Shown in pieces: positions 13,866 through 23,083 of a stretch of 64,000 bases of DNA. Where the stretch lies: the NCBI GenBank assembly GCA_006384855.1, contig VCJN01002233.1, positions 62,001 to 126,000 on the forward strand, given 5' to 3'. The DNA comes from Tetraselmis striata. Taxonomy: Eukaryota > Chlorophyta > Chlorodendrophyceae > Chlorodendrales > Chlorodendraceae. The position numbers were made by a program, and so were the translations under genes. Under the pieces are notes generated by a model. It made no database searches. It had not been told where the DNA came from and saw only the letters and a list, made by a program, of their open reading frames with translations. The first letter of the stretch is position 1, and every line of letters starts with the position of its first letter.

Positions 13866-13952
13866 CACAGGCGGGAGAGCGCCGGAACGTGAGTCTATAA
13901 GGCCGGATCCCTTCCGGCTCGAGGTTGATGGCAGAGCCTTTGAAAACCCGGC

Positions 13953-13985
13953 ATCCCGGACGCAGCGCGAGCTGCGATCCGGGAT
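13953..13985. repeat. Palindromic intergenic element
   Basis: ATCCCGGA-C-GCAGC and GCTGC-G-ATCCGGGAT form a 14-base-pair stem with a four-base loop and one bulge. Its shape recalls dispersed palindromes with ATCCCGG ends common between genes in Rhizobiales. I found only one copy here, so calling it a repeat family member is inference. Confidence 0.5.
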
Positions 13986-13989
13986 CGGC

Positions 13990-14142
13990 GAGGCGCGATG
14001 TGGCTGCTGGCAACTCATTAAAAGAGATAGGTTTTTGGCTCTCCGATACCGGGCCACGCTTCTGCTTGGTTGGTACGGCGCGGGAGAGCACTCGCACCTT
14101 TCGTCAGCAGTTTGAGGCCGGGTCTTTCCCGGCCTTTTCCTT
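13990..14142 (+). ncRNA. Candidate small RNA with its own terminator
   Basis: A nested stem is visible: 14038-14044 pairs with 14083-14089 (GCTCTCC/GGAGAGC), 14047-14050 with 14072-14075, and 14054-14056 with 14067-14069. About 25 bases later there is a perfect 7-base-pair hairpin with TTTT (14116-14138). No reading frame of merit spans it. The 5' end is not defined and I know no matching RNA family. It could instead be a leftover 3' untranslated region of the cytochrome c transcript. Confidence 0.4.
14114..14142 (+). terminator. Rho-independent terminator
   Basis: GGCCGGG at 14116-14122 and CCCGGCC at 14128-14134 form a perfect stem with a five-base loop, followed by TTTTCC. It lies 250 bases after the cytochrome c gene, too far to be its simplest terminator. 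It may instead end a small RNA. Confidence 0.8.
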
Positions 14143-14548
14143 TTGGCGGGGCCGTCACCGGATTCGATCTTGCTGTGAGGGTAACGCCGTATGAGGCGGT
14201 GTGTCGTAGGGTTATCTTGAGAAATTTCAGGTGACTATGTTCGAGTCGTGCGATGTTTCCTCTTTTGTTTACATGGGGTCTTGGCAGTCGCCGCGAGAGC
14301 AGACTGTGTTTCTTGAGAGCGTTCGTCTATAAAGCTTGCTGTGGCAGGGTCGAATTTAGGGGAGCGGGAACTATTCCGGCTGGTGTATCGGACTTCCCTT
14401 TGACGCGGATGGCATGGGGGCATCATGCACCGCGGTCGCGAGGATCGCGTCGGCACGCGACCCATGCGCGCGTGCGCGCGCCACGGGCGGTTGCGCGCGG
14501 CCGGTCGCTTGCGTGTTTTTCGTCGGACCCTGCGGCCAGGCTCATCGG

Positions 14549-15964
14549 ATGGACGGTTGGAGCATGCCTGTGACCCGGGAGATCGATATCCCCCACAATC
14601 GGGCCCGCGACCGGCTGATCGTGGTCGGCGTGATCCTGATCGTCTGCCTGTTGGGCCTGGGTCTTACCCGATATGTTTCCGATCTGCTGCAGCAGCGCGC
14701 GGAAGAGCAGCAAAGGTCCGAGACCCTGGCTCGCCTCTCTGAAGTCCGTGCCCGGCTGGAGGGCGAGGTCAGCGCCACAATCTACATCACCCAGGGGCTG
14801 GTTAGCTATGCGGCGATCAATCAGGCGGTAACGCAATCGGAATTCGATCGCTTCGCCCGCGAGGTCGCGGCCTCCAATCCGGCGATCGGCATTCTGGCGC
14901 TCGCACCCGGAAATGTGGTGCGCTACATCTACCCCCTTGCCGGCAACGAACGCGCGATCGGTCTGGATTACGCCAAGAACGAGGCCCAGTGGCCCGCCGT
15001 CAAACGGGTCATGGAAGAACGTCGCACGATCGTTGCGGGTCCGGTGAACCTCGTTCAGGGCGGTCGCGGATTGATCGCGCGCTCGCCGATCCTATTGCCC
15101 GGGGAAGACAACCAGACCAGCGACAACCGGCGCTACTGGGGCGTTGCCTCGGTCGTGGTCGACACCGACATGCTGTTCGACCGGGCGGGCATCCGGCCCG
15201 AGGTTGGCGGCTACAGGTTCGCCTTGCGCGGCGTCGACGGTCTCGGTGCCGCGGGCGATATCATCATGGGCGACCCGGAACTCTTCGAGGGCGAGGCGGT
15301 CACGCTTCCCGTCAACCTGCCGAGCGGCGAGTGGCAGATCTCCGGACGACCAGTCGATGGATGGGTGCACACGTCGTCGGAAAGCCGGTTCGCCGGACTG
15401 GCGGGCGCCGGAACCACGGCGCTGCTGGCGATCCTGTCCGCCCTCCTGGTCTATGCGCAGCAACGCGCGCGCGCCATGGCACTGCATGACGACCTGACCG
15501 GACTGCCCAATCGCCGGCTGCTGGTCGATCGGCTGGAGCAACTCGCCTCGCTGAGCGAGCGCACCGGGATCGGCTTTCAGGTGTTCTTCATCGACCTGAA
15601 CGGCTTCAAGCCGATCAACGACACCTTCGGTCATGCGGTGGGCGACATGGTGTTGCGGGTGATCGGCGATCGGCTGCGCGAGGAAACGCGTGAATCCGAC
15701 ACGATCGCGCGCATTGGCGGTGACGAGTTCGTGGTCCTGGTGCCCGGGCTGATCCAGCAGCGCAGCAGCGCCAACATCGCCGACAGGCTCCGGCAGACCT
15801 TTCAGGAGCCGCTCCGGGTGGGCGAACACGTGATTGCCATCCAGGTCAGCGTCGGCTGGGCCACCTATCCCGACGATGCGACAAATATCTCCGAAATTCT
15901 GGCCCTTGCAGATCAACGCATGTATCGCGACAAGGCGGCTGTCGCCCAGGCTGTGGGTTCCTGA
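14549..15964 (+). CDS. CHASE-domain diguanylate cyclase
   Basis: A membrane sensor of 466 to 471 residues that should make cyclic di-GMP. A first TM helix (about 20-40) and a second one (about 275-297) enclose a periplasmic CHASE-type domain with the motifs AINQAVTQSEFDRF and YPLAGNERAIGLDY. The GGDEF domain follows, with LTGLPNRRLL, the active site ARIGGDEFVVL near residue 385 and an RESD inhibitory site before it, so product inhibition is likely. No EAL domain is present. Starts at 14549 or 14564 are both possible; longer in-frame versions have no hydrophobic or domain features. The signal is unknown. Confidence 0.9.
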   Translation: MDGWSMPVTREIDIPHNRARDRLIVVGVILIVCLLGLGLTRYVSDLLQQRAEEQQRSETLARLSEVRARLEGEVSATIYITQGLVSYAAINQAVTQSEFDRFAREVAASNPAIGILALAPGNVVRYIYPLAGNERAIGLDYAKNEAQWPAVKRVMEERRTIVAGPVNLVQGGRGLIARSPILLPGEDNQTSDNRRYWGVASVVVDTDMLFDRAGIRPEVGGYRFALRGVDGLGAAGDIIMGDPELFEGEAVTLPVNLPSGEWQISGRPVDGWVHTSSESRFAGLAGAGTTALLAILSALLVYAQQRARAMALHDDLTGLPNRRLLVDRLEQLASLSERTGIGFQVFFIDLNGFKPINDTFGHAVGDMVLRVIGDRLREETRESDTIARIGGDEFVVLVPGLIQQRSSANIADRLRQTFQEPLRVGEHVIAIQVSVGWATYPDDATNISEILALADQRMYRDKAAVAQAVGS

Positions 15965-16088
15965 GTCGGCCGGAAACGGCCCGACGCGTATCGGAAGCCT
16001 GCAAGCGTGCGATCCGATTAAACTTTGGTCATGAAGCGTTTCGCCGCTGTCGGGATGGCATTCGGTTCCCTAATATAGTCATCATGGA

Positions 16089-16121
16089 CAAAAGACCGTT
16101 GCGCGCCGGGCGGTCCTTTTA
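16089..16121 (+). terminator. Probable terminator after the CHASE-GGDEF gene
   Basis: AAAAGACCG at 16090-16098 pairs with CGGTCCTTTT at 16111-16120, with one bulged base. The T-run is part of the stem. It lies 40 bases before the first yej gene and would separate the two units. Confidence 0.5.
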
Positions 16122-16160
16122 AAGGAACAGGCGCGCCAGCAAGGGACCCAAGCGATCATC

Positions 16161-18053
16161 ATGCAGAATCCTTTCGTGCGACCGATCCTGCCCGCGAAGA
16201 TCCTTCCTCTGGTTTTGGGCATTCTCGCCCTTGTGCTTGTGGACACCGGCGGGAGCGCCGCACGGGCGCAGGCCGAACCCGCCTGGCGCCATGCCGGAGC
16301 GCTGACGGGCGAGCCGGGCTACCCGGAAGGCTTCACCCATTTCGACTACGTCAATCCGGATGCGCCGAAAGGCGGAACCGTGCGGTTGTCGGACCCGTCC
16401 GGGTTCGACACGCTCAATCCGGTGCTGTCGCGCGGCAATCCGGCGCCCGGTCTCGGGCTGATTTATGATTCGCTGCTGGAGCCCGCGCTCGACGAGATTA
16501 ACATCAATGCCGAATACGGCCTGATCGCCGAGGCCTTTCGCTATCCCGCCGATTACGCCTGGGTGGAATACCGGCTCAACCCGGAGGCCCGCTGGCACGA
16601 CGGCACCCCGATTTCCGTCGAGGACCTGGTGTGGACCTTCGAGAAGCTGATCGAGGTCAATCCCAGCCAGGCGTTCTACTACCGCCACGTGGTCAAGGCA
16701 GAGGCCGTGGGCGAGCGGACGGTGCGCTTCACCTTCGATGCGCCCGGCAACCGCGAACTGCCGAAGATCGTCGGCCAGATGATCATTCTGCCCAAGCACT
16801 GGTGGACGGGCACGGGGGCGAACGGCGAGCCGCGCGACATTGCGTCGAGCACGCTGGAGCTTCCGCTCGGCTCCGGCCCCTATCGCCTCAAGGCGATCGA
16901 ACCCGGCCGTTTCGTCGTCTACGAGCGGGTGAAGGACTATTGGGCCAAGGATCACCCGACGCGGGTCGGCACCAACAATTTCGACGAGGTGCGCTACGAC
17001 AGCTACCGCGACCAGACGGTGCTGCTGCAGGCGTTCAAGGCCGACCAGTATGATTTCCGCGCGGAAAACAGCGCCAAGAACTGGGCGACCGGATATGATT
17101 TCCCGGCGGTGAAGCAGGGGCGGGTCGTGCTCGAGACCTTCCCGGACAAGGCGCGCGGCATCATGCAGGCCTTCGTCATGAACCTGAGGCGCGAGCCATT
17201 CTCCGACCGGCGGGTCCGGGAGGCGCTCAATCTCGTGTTCGATTTCGAAACGGCCAACAAGACGGTCTTCTTCGGCCAGTACAAGCGCATCCCCTCCTTC
17301 TTCGCCGGCACGGAACTCGCCTCCAGCGGATTGCCGGAAGGACGGGAACTGGAGATCCTGGAAAGCGTGCGCGACCTGGTGCCCGAGCGCGTCTTCACCG
17401 AGCCCTATGAGAATCCGGTCAACGGCGATCCGGCCCGCTTGCGCGACAACATGCGCCAGGCCGTCGCCCTCCTGAAGGAAGCCGGCTACGAATTGCGCGG
17501 TCGGCAGATGATCAACGTGGCGACGGGGGAGCCGCTCGAGATCGAATTTGTCGACAATGATCCGAATTCGGAGCGGTACGTGTTGCCCTTCGCGCGCAAT
17601 CTCGAGCGGATCGGCATCAAGATGACCCTGCGGGTCGTCGACACGCCGCAATATGTCAACCGCATTCGTGAGCGCGACTTCGACGTGACGACGCTTGGCT
17701 GGGCCCAGTCGCTGTCGCCCGGCAACGAGCAGCGCGATTTCTGGGGCAGCGAGGCCGCCGACCGGCCGCAGTCGCGCAATTATGCCGGCATCAAGGACCC
17801 CGGCGTCGATGCCCTGATCGAGAAGGTCATCTTCGCCGCCGACCGCGCGGAACTGGTGGCGGCCACGCGCGCGCTCGACCGGGTGCTGATGGCCCATTCC
17901 TACGTGGTGCCGCAGTGGTATATCGACGTCGACCGCACCGCGCGCTGGAACCGGTTCTCGCATCCCGAGAACCTGCCGGAGTACAGCCACGGGTTCCCGT
18001 CAATCTGGTGGTGGGATGAGGAAAAGGCCGCCAAGGCCGGGAGGCAGGGATGA
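16161..18053 (+). CDS. yejA: Peptide-binding protein of a Yej-type ABC importer (first copy)
   Basis: A 630-residue periplasmic family 5 solute-binding protein. It has a Sec-type signal segment ending near AARAQA (about residue 38) and the sub-family start HFDYVNPDAPKGGTVR. Typical internal segments are GLIYDSLLEPA and VREALNLVFDFE. Family members feed peptides, including microcin C-like ones, to YejBEF. The next gene codes for a second binding protein and overlaps the end of this one by four bases (ATGA). Two yejA genes in one operon are known from Brucella. Which peptides each binds cannot be read from the sequence. Confidence 0.9.
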   Translation: MQNPFVRPILPAKILPLVLGILALVLVDTGGSAARAQAEPAWRHAGALTGEPGYPEGFTHFDYVNPDAPKGGTVRLSDPSGFDTLNPVLSRGNPAPGLGLIYDSLLEPALDEININAEYGLIAEAFRYPADYAWVEYRLNPEARWHDGTPISVEDLVWTFEKLIEVNPSQAFYYRHVVKAEAVGERTVRFTFDAPGNRELPKIVGQMIILPKHWWTGTGANGEPRDIASSTLELPLGSGPYRLKAIEPGRFVVYERVKDYWAKDHPTRVGTNNFDEVRYDSYRDQTVLLQAFKADQYDFRAENSAKNWATGYDFPAVKQGRVVLETFPDKARGIMQAFVMNLRREPFSDRRVREALNLVFDFETANKTVFFGQYKRIPSFFAGTELASSGLPEGRELEILESVRDLVPERVFTEPYENPVNGDPARLRDNMRQAVALLKEAGYELRGRQMINVATGEPLEIEFVDNDPNSERYVLPFARNLERIGIKMTLRVVDTPQYVNRIRERDFDVTTLGWAQSLSPGNEQRDFWGSEAADRPQSRNYAGIKDPGVDALIEKVIFAADRAELVAATRALDRVLMAHSYVVPQWYIDVDRTARWNRFSHPENLPEYSHGFPSIWWWDEEKAAKAGRQG

Positions 18054-19930
18054 GCGCCGGTTTCGCAACGCCGACGCGGCGCGGGGTGCTCGTCGGGGCG
18101 GCCGCGCTCGCCGCGGCATCGACCTTTCCCTTCGCGGCCGCGCGTGCCCAGGCGCCCGGCGGACCGCGCCACGGACTGTCCGTGTTCGGCGACCTGAAAT
18201 ACGGCCCGTCGTTCCAGCACTTCGACTATGTCGACCCAGCCGCTCCGGCGGGCGGGCGGATGGCCTTCACCGCGCCCTCCTGGGCCTTCAACCAGAACCC
18301 GCAGACCTTCAACACGTTCAACACCTTCATCCTCACCGGCGACGCTCCGCCCAGGATGGAAATGTGTTTCGACACGCTGATGGTGCGCGCGCTCGACGAA
18401 CCGGACGCGGTCTACGGGCTCGTTGCCGAGACGGTGGAGGTGTCGGGCGACGGCAACGCCTATATCTTCAACCTGCGCCCGGAGGCGCGGTTTCACGACG
18501 GGTCGCCGCTGAGCGCGGAGGATGTGGCCTTCTCGCTGACCACGCTGAAGGACAAGGGACATCCGGCGATCCGCCAGGTCCTGACGGAAATGGCGGAAGT
18601 GCAGGTGCTGTCGCCGCATCGCGTGGGCATCCGCTTCACCGGGCGCCAGTCGCGCAAGACGCCGCTTGCAGTGACCGGCATGCCGATCCTGTCGAAGGCC
18701 TATTACGCGCGCTACGATTTTGAAGGAACGACGCTGACCCCGCCGCTGTCGTCGGGGCCCTACAAGGTGGGGCGCTACGAGATCGGTCGCTTTATCGAAT
18801 ACCAGCAGGTGGCCGACTGGTGGGCGAAGGACCTTCCCGTCTCGCGCGGGCATTTCAACTTCAAGACCCTGCGGATCGAGTTCTACCGCAACCGCACCGC
18901 CGGCTTCGAGGCCTTCAAGAAGGGGGCCACCACCTTTCGCGAGGAGTTTACCGCCAAGACCTGGGCGACGGAATACAATTTCCCGGCGGTCGACGACGGT
19001 CGGGTGATCCGCAAGGACATTCCCGACGGGCGTCCCTCCGGCGGCCAGGGCTGGTTCCTCAACACCCGGCGGCCGGTCTTCGCCGACGCGCGGGTGCGCC
19101 AGGCGCTGGGCCTGGTGTTCGATTTCGAATGGACCAACAAGTCGCTGTTCTTCGGCGCCTATCAGCGCACGCAGTCCTTTTTCCAGAATTCGCCGATGTT
19201 TGCCGAGGGCGAACCCTCGGCGGAGGAACTGGCTTTGCTGGAGCCGTTTCGCGACGAACTGCCGGAGGCGGTCTTCGGGCCGGCGGTGATGGCGCCGGTC
19301 TCCGACGGGTCCGGCAACGACCGCAGCATGCTGCGCGAGGCCGACCGGCTGTTGCGCGCAGCCGGCTGCCGCCGGGATGGCACAACGCTGCTCGCGCCGG
19401 ACGGGTCGCCCTTCCGGTTCGAGATCCTGTCGAACTCGCCGACATTCGAGCGCGTGGTTCTTCCCTATGCCAAGGGGCTTGCGCGACTCGGCATTGAGGC
19501 GAGCTTTCGTGTCGTGGATCCGGCGCAGTATCAGTCGCGGGTCAACACATACGACTTTGACGTGGTGTCGCGTCGTTTTCCGCTTTCGGCGACCCTTGGC
19601 GAGGAAATCCGTCAGCTCTGGGGATCGCGGTCGGCGGACACCCCGGGCAGCACCAATCTCTCGGGCATCCGCAGCCCGGCGGTCGATGCGCTGATTGACA
19701 GCGCGCTGTCGGCGCCGACGCGCGAGCGCATGGTGGTCGCCGCGCGCGCGCTCGACCGGGTGCTGCGCGCTGGCTACTACTGGGTGCCGCATTGGTACAA
19801 GCCGGTGCACACCGTGGCCATATGGGATCTCTTCGGCAGTCCCGGCGATCCGCCCGCTTACGACTTTCGACCGGAACTGCACTGGTGGGTGGATCCGCAG
19901 AAGGCCGAGCGGCTGGGCATGGGCGGTTGA
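18050..19930 (+). CDS. yejA: Peptide-binding protein of a Yej-type ABC importer (second copy)
   Basis: A 626-residue paralog of the preceding protein. The export signal differs: it has a twin-arginine motif (TRRGVLVGA) before a hydrophobic Ala-rich run, so folded export by the Tat system is likely. The mature part begins HGLSVFGDLKYGPSFQHFDYVDP and keeps the family segments VRQALGLVFDFEWTN and GVEAL-like spacing. It overlaps the upstream gene by four bases and lies 85 bases before the first permease gene. The different export route suggests the two proteins are not simply redundant. Confidence 0.9.
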   Translation: MSAGFATPTRRGVLVGAAALAAASTFPFAAARAQAPGGPRHGLSVFGDLKYGPSFQHFDYVDPAAPAGGRMAFTAPSWAFNQNPQTFNTFNTFILTGDAPPRMEMCFDTLMVRALDEPDAVYGLVAETVEVSGDGNAYIFNLRPEARFHDGSPLSAEDVAFSLTTLKDKGHPAIRQVLTEMAEVQVLSPHRVGIRFTGRQSRKTPLAVTGMPILSKAYYARYDFEGTTLTPPLSSGPYKVGRYEIGRFIEYQQVADWWAKDLPVSRGHFNFKTLRIEFYRNRTAGFEAFKKGATTFREEFTAKTWATEYNFPAVDDGRVIRKDIPDGRPSGGQGWFLNTRRPVFADARVRQALGLVFDFEWTNKSLFFGAYQRTQSFFQNSPMFAEGEPSAEELALLEPFRDELPEAVFGPAVMAPVSDGSGNDRSMLREADRLLRAAGCRRDGTTLLAPDGSPFRFEILSNSPTFERVVLPYAKGLARLGIEASFRVVDPAQYQSRVNTYDFDVVSRRFPLSATLGEEIRQLWGSRSADTPGSTNLSGIRSPAVDALIDSALSAPTRERMVVAARALDRVLRAGYYWVPHWYKPVHTVAIWDLFGSPGDPPAYDFRPELHWWVDPQKAERLGMGG

Positions 19931-20015
19931 CCGCAGCGCATGAGATGTCACGCTGGCGCGGCTGAGCGCATCGTCACGAGACACATCGTTACGAACAACA
20001 AGGACAGCTGAAACG

Positions 20016-21125
20016 ATGGGCGCCTATATCCTGCGGCGGCTTTTGCTGATCGTGCCGACGATCGTCGGCATCATGGCGATCAATTTCGTCATCATCCAGT
20101 TCGCGCCGGGCGGGCCGGTGGAGCGGGTGATCGCGCAATTGCAGGGCACGGATGTGTCCGCGACCGCGCGGATTTCCGGCGGCGGCAGCGATTTCGCCGG
20201 CAGCGGCGCGGAAAGTTCCGGCGGCGATGCGGCGGTCGGCTCCAAATATCGCGGCGCGCAGGGGCTCGATCCGGAGTTCATCAAGGACCTGGAGCGCCAG
20301 TTCGGCTTCGACAAGCCGCCGCTCGAGCGATTCGCCACCATGTTGTGGGACTATGCCCGCTTCGATTTCGGCGAAAGCTACTTCCGCGACATCGCGGTCA
20401 TCGACCTGATCCTTGAAAAAATGCCGGTGTCGATCTCGCTCGGCCTGTGGATGACGCTGATCTCCTACTCGATCTCCATTCCGCTCGGCATCCGCAAGGC
20501 GGTGCAGGACGGGTCGCGGTTCGACGTGTGGACCTCGGCGGTCATCGTCGTCGGCTATGCGATCCCGGGGTTTCTCTTTGCCGTGCTCCTCATCGTGCTC
20601 TTCGCCGGCGGATCGTTCCTCGACTGGTTCCCCCTGCGCGGGCTGACCTCGGAGAACTGGGACCAGCTCTCCTGGCCGGCGCGGATCGTCGACTATTTCT
20701 GGCATCTCGCGCTGCCGCTGACCGCTATGGTGCTCTCCGCCTTTGCCACGGTGACGCTCCTGACCAAGAATTCCTTCCTCGACGAAATCCGCAAGCAATA
20801 CGTCCAGACCGCGCGCGCCAAGGGCCTGTCGGAGCGCGAGGTGCTCTACGGCCATGTGTTCCGCAATGCCATGCTGATCGTCATCGCCGGCTTTCCGGGC
20901 GCCTTCATCTCGTCCTTCTTTGCCGGATCGCTGCTGATCGAGACGATCTTCTCGCTCGACGGGCTGGGGCTGCTCGGCTTCGAGGCGGTTATCAACCGCG
21001 ATTATGCGGTGGTCTTCGCGACGCTCTTCATTTTCTCGCTGATGGGTCTGCTGGTGAACCTGATTTCCGACCTGACCTACACCTGGATCGATCCGCGGAT
21101 CGACTTCGAGAGCCGGGAGGTCTGA
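20016..21125 (+). CDS. yejB: Yej-type ABC importer permease B
   Basis: A 369-residue inner-membrane permease of the DppB/OppB class. The first helix starts at [19 protein letters not shown], and the second membrane block starts near residue 135. The coupling EAA-like loop reads [24 protein letters not shown]. It contains a periplasmic insertion (about residues 45-90, Gly/Ser-rich) that is characteristic of YejB and absent from shorter DppB proteins. It pairs with YejE, 4 bases downstream. Confidence 0.94.
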   Translation: MGAYILRRLLLIVPTIVGIMAINFVIIQFAPGGPVERVIAQLQGTDVSATARISGGGSDFAGSGAESSGGDAAVGSKYRGAQGLDPEFIKDLERQFGFDKPPLERFATMLWDYARFDFGESYFRDIAVIDLILEKMPVSISLGLWMTLISYSISIPLGIRKAVQDGSRFDVWTSAVIVVGYAIPGFLFAVLLIVLFAGGSFLDWFPLRGLTSENWDQLSWPARIVDYFWHLALPLTAMVLSAFATVTLLTKNSFLDEIRKQYVQTARAKGLSEREVLYGHVFRNAMLIVIAGFPGAFISSFFAGSLLIETIFSLDGLGLLGFEAVINRDYAVVFATLFIFSLMGLLVNLISDLTYTWIDPRIDFESREV

Positions 21126-21129
21126 GGCG

Positions 21130-22287
21130 ATGGACCACGCTTCCTTGCAGCAGCCGGCGGCCGCGAACGCCGGCCACATCGACCGTCCGCGCGGCTTTCT
21201 CTCGCCGATCAACAAGCGCCGGCTGACCAACTTCAAGGCGAACCGCCGGGGCTACTGGTCGCTGTGGATCTTTCTCCTGCTCTTCGGCCTGTCGCTGATC
21301 GCGGAATTCCTCGTCAACGACCGCCCGATCGTCGTGGTCTACAAGGACGAGCTGCTGGCGCCGATCTTCGTGGATTATCCGGAGGAGAAATTCGGCGGCT
21401 TCCTCGCCGTGACCGACTACCGCGATCCCTTCATCCAGGAGGAGATCAACGCCAACGGCTGGATGCTGTGGCCGCTGATCCGCTACTCCTACCGCACGGT
21501 CAACAATGAAATTCCCGTGCCGGCGCCGGCACCGCCCTCCTGGATGCTGGAGAAGGAGGAGCGCTGCAGTCGCTATCCGCTGGGCGCGGAGGATCCCAAT
21601 TGCGTGGTCGGCAACTGGAACTGGCTCGGCACCGACGACCAGGGCCGCGACGTGGTGGCGCGCCTCGTCTACGGCTTCCGCATTTCCGTGCTCTTCGGTC
21701 TGGCGCTGACGCTGGCCTCCTCGGTGATCGGCGTCGCGGCCGGCGCCGTGCAGGGCTATTACGGCGGCTGGCTGGACCTGCTGTTCCAGCGCTTCATCGA
21801 GGTGTGGACCGCGATCCCGACGCTCTATCTGATCCTCATCGTCTCGTCGGTGCTGATCCCGGGCTTCTGGACGCTGTTCACCATCCTGCTCGCCTTTTCC
21901 TGGGTGGCGCTCGTCGGTGTGGTCAGGGCGGAATTCCTGCGCGCGCGTAATTTCGAATATGTGACGGCGGCGCGCGCGCTCGGCGTCGGCAATGCCAAGA
22001 TCATGTGGCGGCATCTCCTGCCGAACGCCATGGTGGCGACGCTGACCTTCATGCCCTTCATCCTGAACGGCTCGATCTCGACGCTGACGGCACTCGACTT
22101 CCTCGGCTTCGGCCTGCCGCCCGGCTCGGCGTCGCTGGGCGAACTGCTGGCCCAGGGCAAGAACAACCTTCAGGCGCCCTGGCTCGGGATCACCGGCTTT
22201 ATTGTGATCTCGCTGATGCTGAGCCTGCTGATCTTCATCGGCGAGGCGGTTCGCGACGCCTTCGACCCCCGCAAGAGCTTTGCGTGA
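21130..22287 (+). CDS. yejE: Yej-type ABC importer permease E
   Basis: A 385-residue inner-membrane permease of the DppC/OppC class. An N-terminal cytoplasmic stretch is followed by helix one (about 42-60), a long periplasmic segment with ILVDYP-like and RYPLGAEDPNCVVGNWNWLGTDDQGRDV motifs, and the membrane core. The coupling loop is YVTAARALGVGNAKIMWRHLLPNA. The C terminus reads VRDAFDPRKSFA. Normally yejF follows directly; here a two-gene toxin-antitoxin module stands in between. Confidence 0.94.
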   Translation: MDHASLQQPAAANAGHIDRPRGFLSPINKRRLTNFKANRRGYWSLWIFLLLFGLSLIAEFLVNDRPIVVVYKDELLAPIFVDYPEEKFGGFLAVTDYRDPFIQEEINANGWMLWPLIRYSYRTVNNEIPVPAPAPPSWMLEKEERCSRYPLGAEDPNCVVGNWNWLGTDDQGRDVVARLVYGFRISVLFGLALTLASSVIGVAAGAVQGYYGGWLDLLFQRFIEVWTAIPTLYLILIVSSVLIPGFWTLFTILLAFSWVALVGVVRAEFLRARNFEYVTAARALGVGNAKIMWRHLLPNAMVATLTFMPFILNGSISTLTALDFLGFGLPPGSASLGELLAQGKNNLQAPWLGITGFIVISLMLSLLIFIGEAVRDAFDPRKSFA

Positions 22288-22339
22288 GGGGGGGACTTTC
22301 GTGATAGACTGCCACGCTTCCAGTTCAAAGGATCTGGGG

Positions 22340-22576
22340 ATGAACAAGATCGTCAAGCGGCATTATCCGGTTGCCAACCTACCCGAGGAGCTTCGCAAGG
22401 GCTTGCCGGACGAGGCACTCGTTTCCGTCACCGTGGAGACGGAAGCGCCGAAGCGCGAGCCGAAATCGGAGCTTCTTCTGGAACTGGAGCGGGTCCGCAA
22501 GACCCTGCCTAAATTCGTGACGGTAGAAGACGCGGTCGACAGGATTCGCGGTCTTCGAAGCGAATGGGACGATTGA
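22340..22576 (+). CDS. Putative antitoxin of a PIN-type toxin-antitoxin pair
   Basis: A 78-residue protein directly upstream of a PIN-domain gene. The N-terminal half (HYPVANLPEELRKGLP, then VSVTVE) looks like a small beta-rich domain. The C-terminal half is charged and helical and ends IRGLRSEWDD, a type of tail often seen in antitoxins that wrap their toxin. No classic DNA-binding motif is obvious, so autoregulation is uncertain. The ATG at 22340 follows ATCTGGGG; an in-frame earlier ATG overlapping yejE-end spacing is unlikely. It lies 52 bases after yejE and its stop is 3 bases before the toxin start. Confidence 0.7.
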   Translation: MNKIVKRHYPVANLPEELRKGLPDEALVSVTVETEAPKREPKSELLLELERVRKTLPKFVTVEDAVDRIRGLRSEWDD

Positions 22577-22579
22577 GAA

Positions 22580-23083
22580 TTGGTCCCCGGCAGAGTCTAT
22601 CTTGATGCCAATATCTTCATTGTGCCGGCCGAGGGACAAATGGATGCGCGCCGCGCGCCGCTAACGCATTTCTTGGCTGGCTGCGCCGCTGCCGATCACC
22701 TCCGCCCCTGTACCTGCGAAATCACCCTCGCCGAGCTCTTGGTCCGGCCGTTTCGGGATGGCAACGACAGATTGGTCGATATGTATTCAGACTGGATTTC
22801 CGCGCAAAGCAGTTGGCTCGATGTCGGTCCGGTGTCGCGCGAGGCGCTTTACGATGCGGCCGTGCTTCGGCAACTCCACCCCTCCTTGAAGCTCCCGGAT
22901 GCAATCCACCTGTCCGCGGCACTCGGATTGGAGTGCCGGTATTTTCTTACATTCGACAGTCGCCTGCCGTCGAACGTCTCCCTGACCGCGTCCCGTCACA
23001 GGCGCGGCGGCAAACCGGTTGAACTCAGGGTCGAAGCCCCAACCCAATCCGTGGTCGATTTTCTTTTGGATACCCCGCAATGA
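22580..23083 (+). CDS. PIN-domain ribonuclease toxin (VapC-like)
   Basis: A 167-residue protein of the PIN fold, the metal-dependent RNase domain of VapC-type toxins. The conserved acidic positions are visible in VYLDANIFI near the start, TLAELLV, LPDAIHLSAAL and FLTFDSRL. It starts with TTG three bases after the antitoxin stop, which suggests weak, coupled translation. Its stop overlaps the ATG of yejF (23080-23083), so translation of the transporter ATPase may depend on ribosomes leaving this gene. The target RNA is unknown. Confidence 0.8.
   Translation: MVPGRVYLDANIFIVPAEGQMDARRAPLTHFLAGCAAADHLRPCTCEITLAELLVRPFRDGNDRLVDMYSDWISAQSSWLDVGPVSREALYDAAVLRQLHPSLKLPDAIHLSAALGLECRYFLTFDSRLPSNVSLTASRHRRGGKPVELRVEAPTQSVVDFLLDTPQ

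Larger units (their letters stand above)
13866..14548. other. Non-coding stretch between the cytochrome c and GGDEF genes
   Basis: About 680 bases without a convincing gene. It holds a short hairpin at 13902-13918 after the cytochrome gene, a palindromic element at 13953-13985, a structured segment at 14038-14089 and a T-tailed terminator at 14114-14142. From 14143 to 14548 I see no structure, known riboswitch or credible reading frame. That part should hold the promoter of the diguanylate cyclase gene, but I cannot place it. Confidence 0.6.

Noticed and set aside
13925-14194. An 89-codon frame after the cytochrome c gene
   Set aside because: It runs through the palindromic element and the terminator, has no ribosome site and no protein-like composition.
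14143-14548. A cyclic di-GMP riboswitch in front of the diguanylate cyclase gene
   Set aside because: I looked for the conserved GEMM core motifs and did not find them. No strong stem is present.
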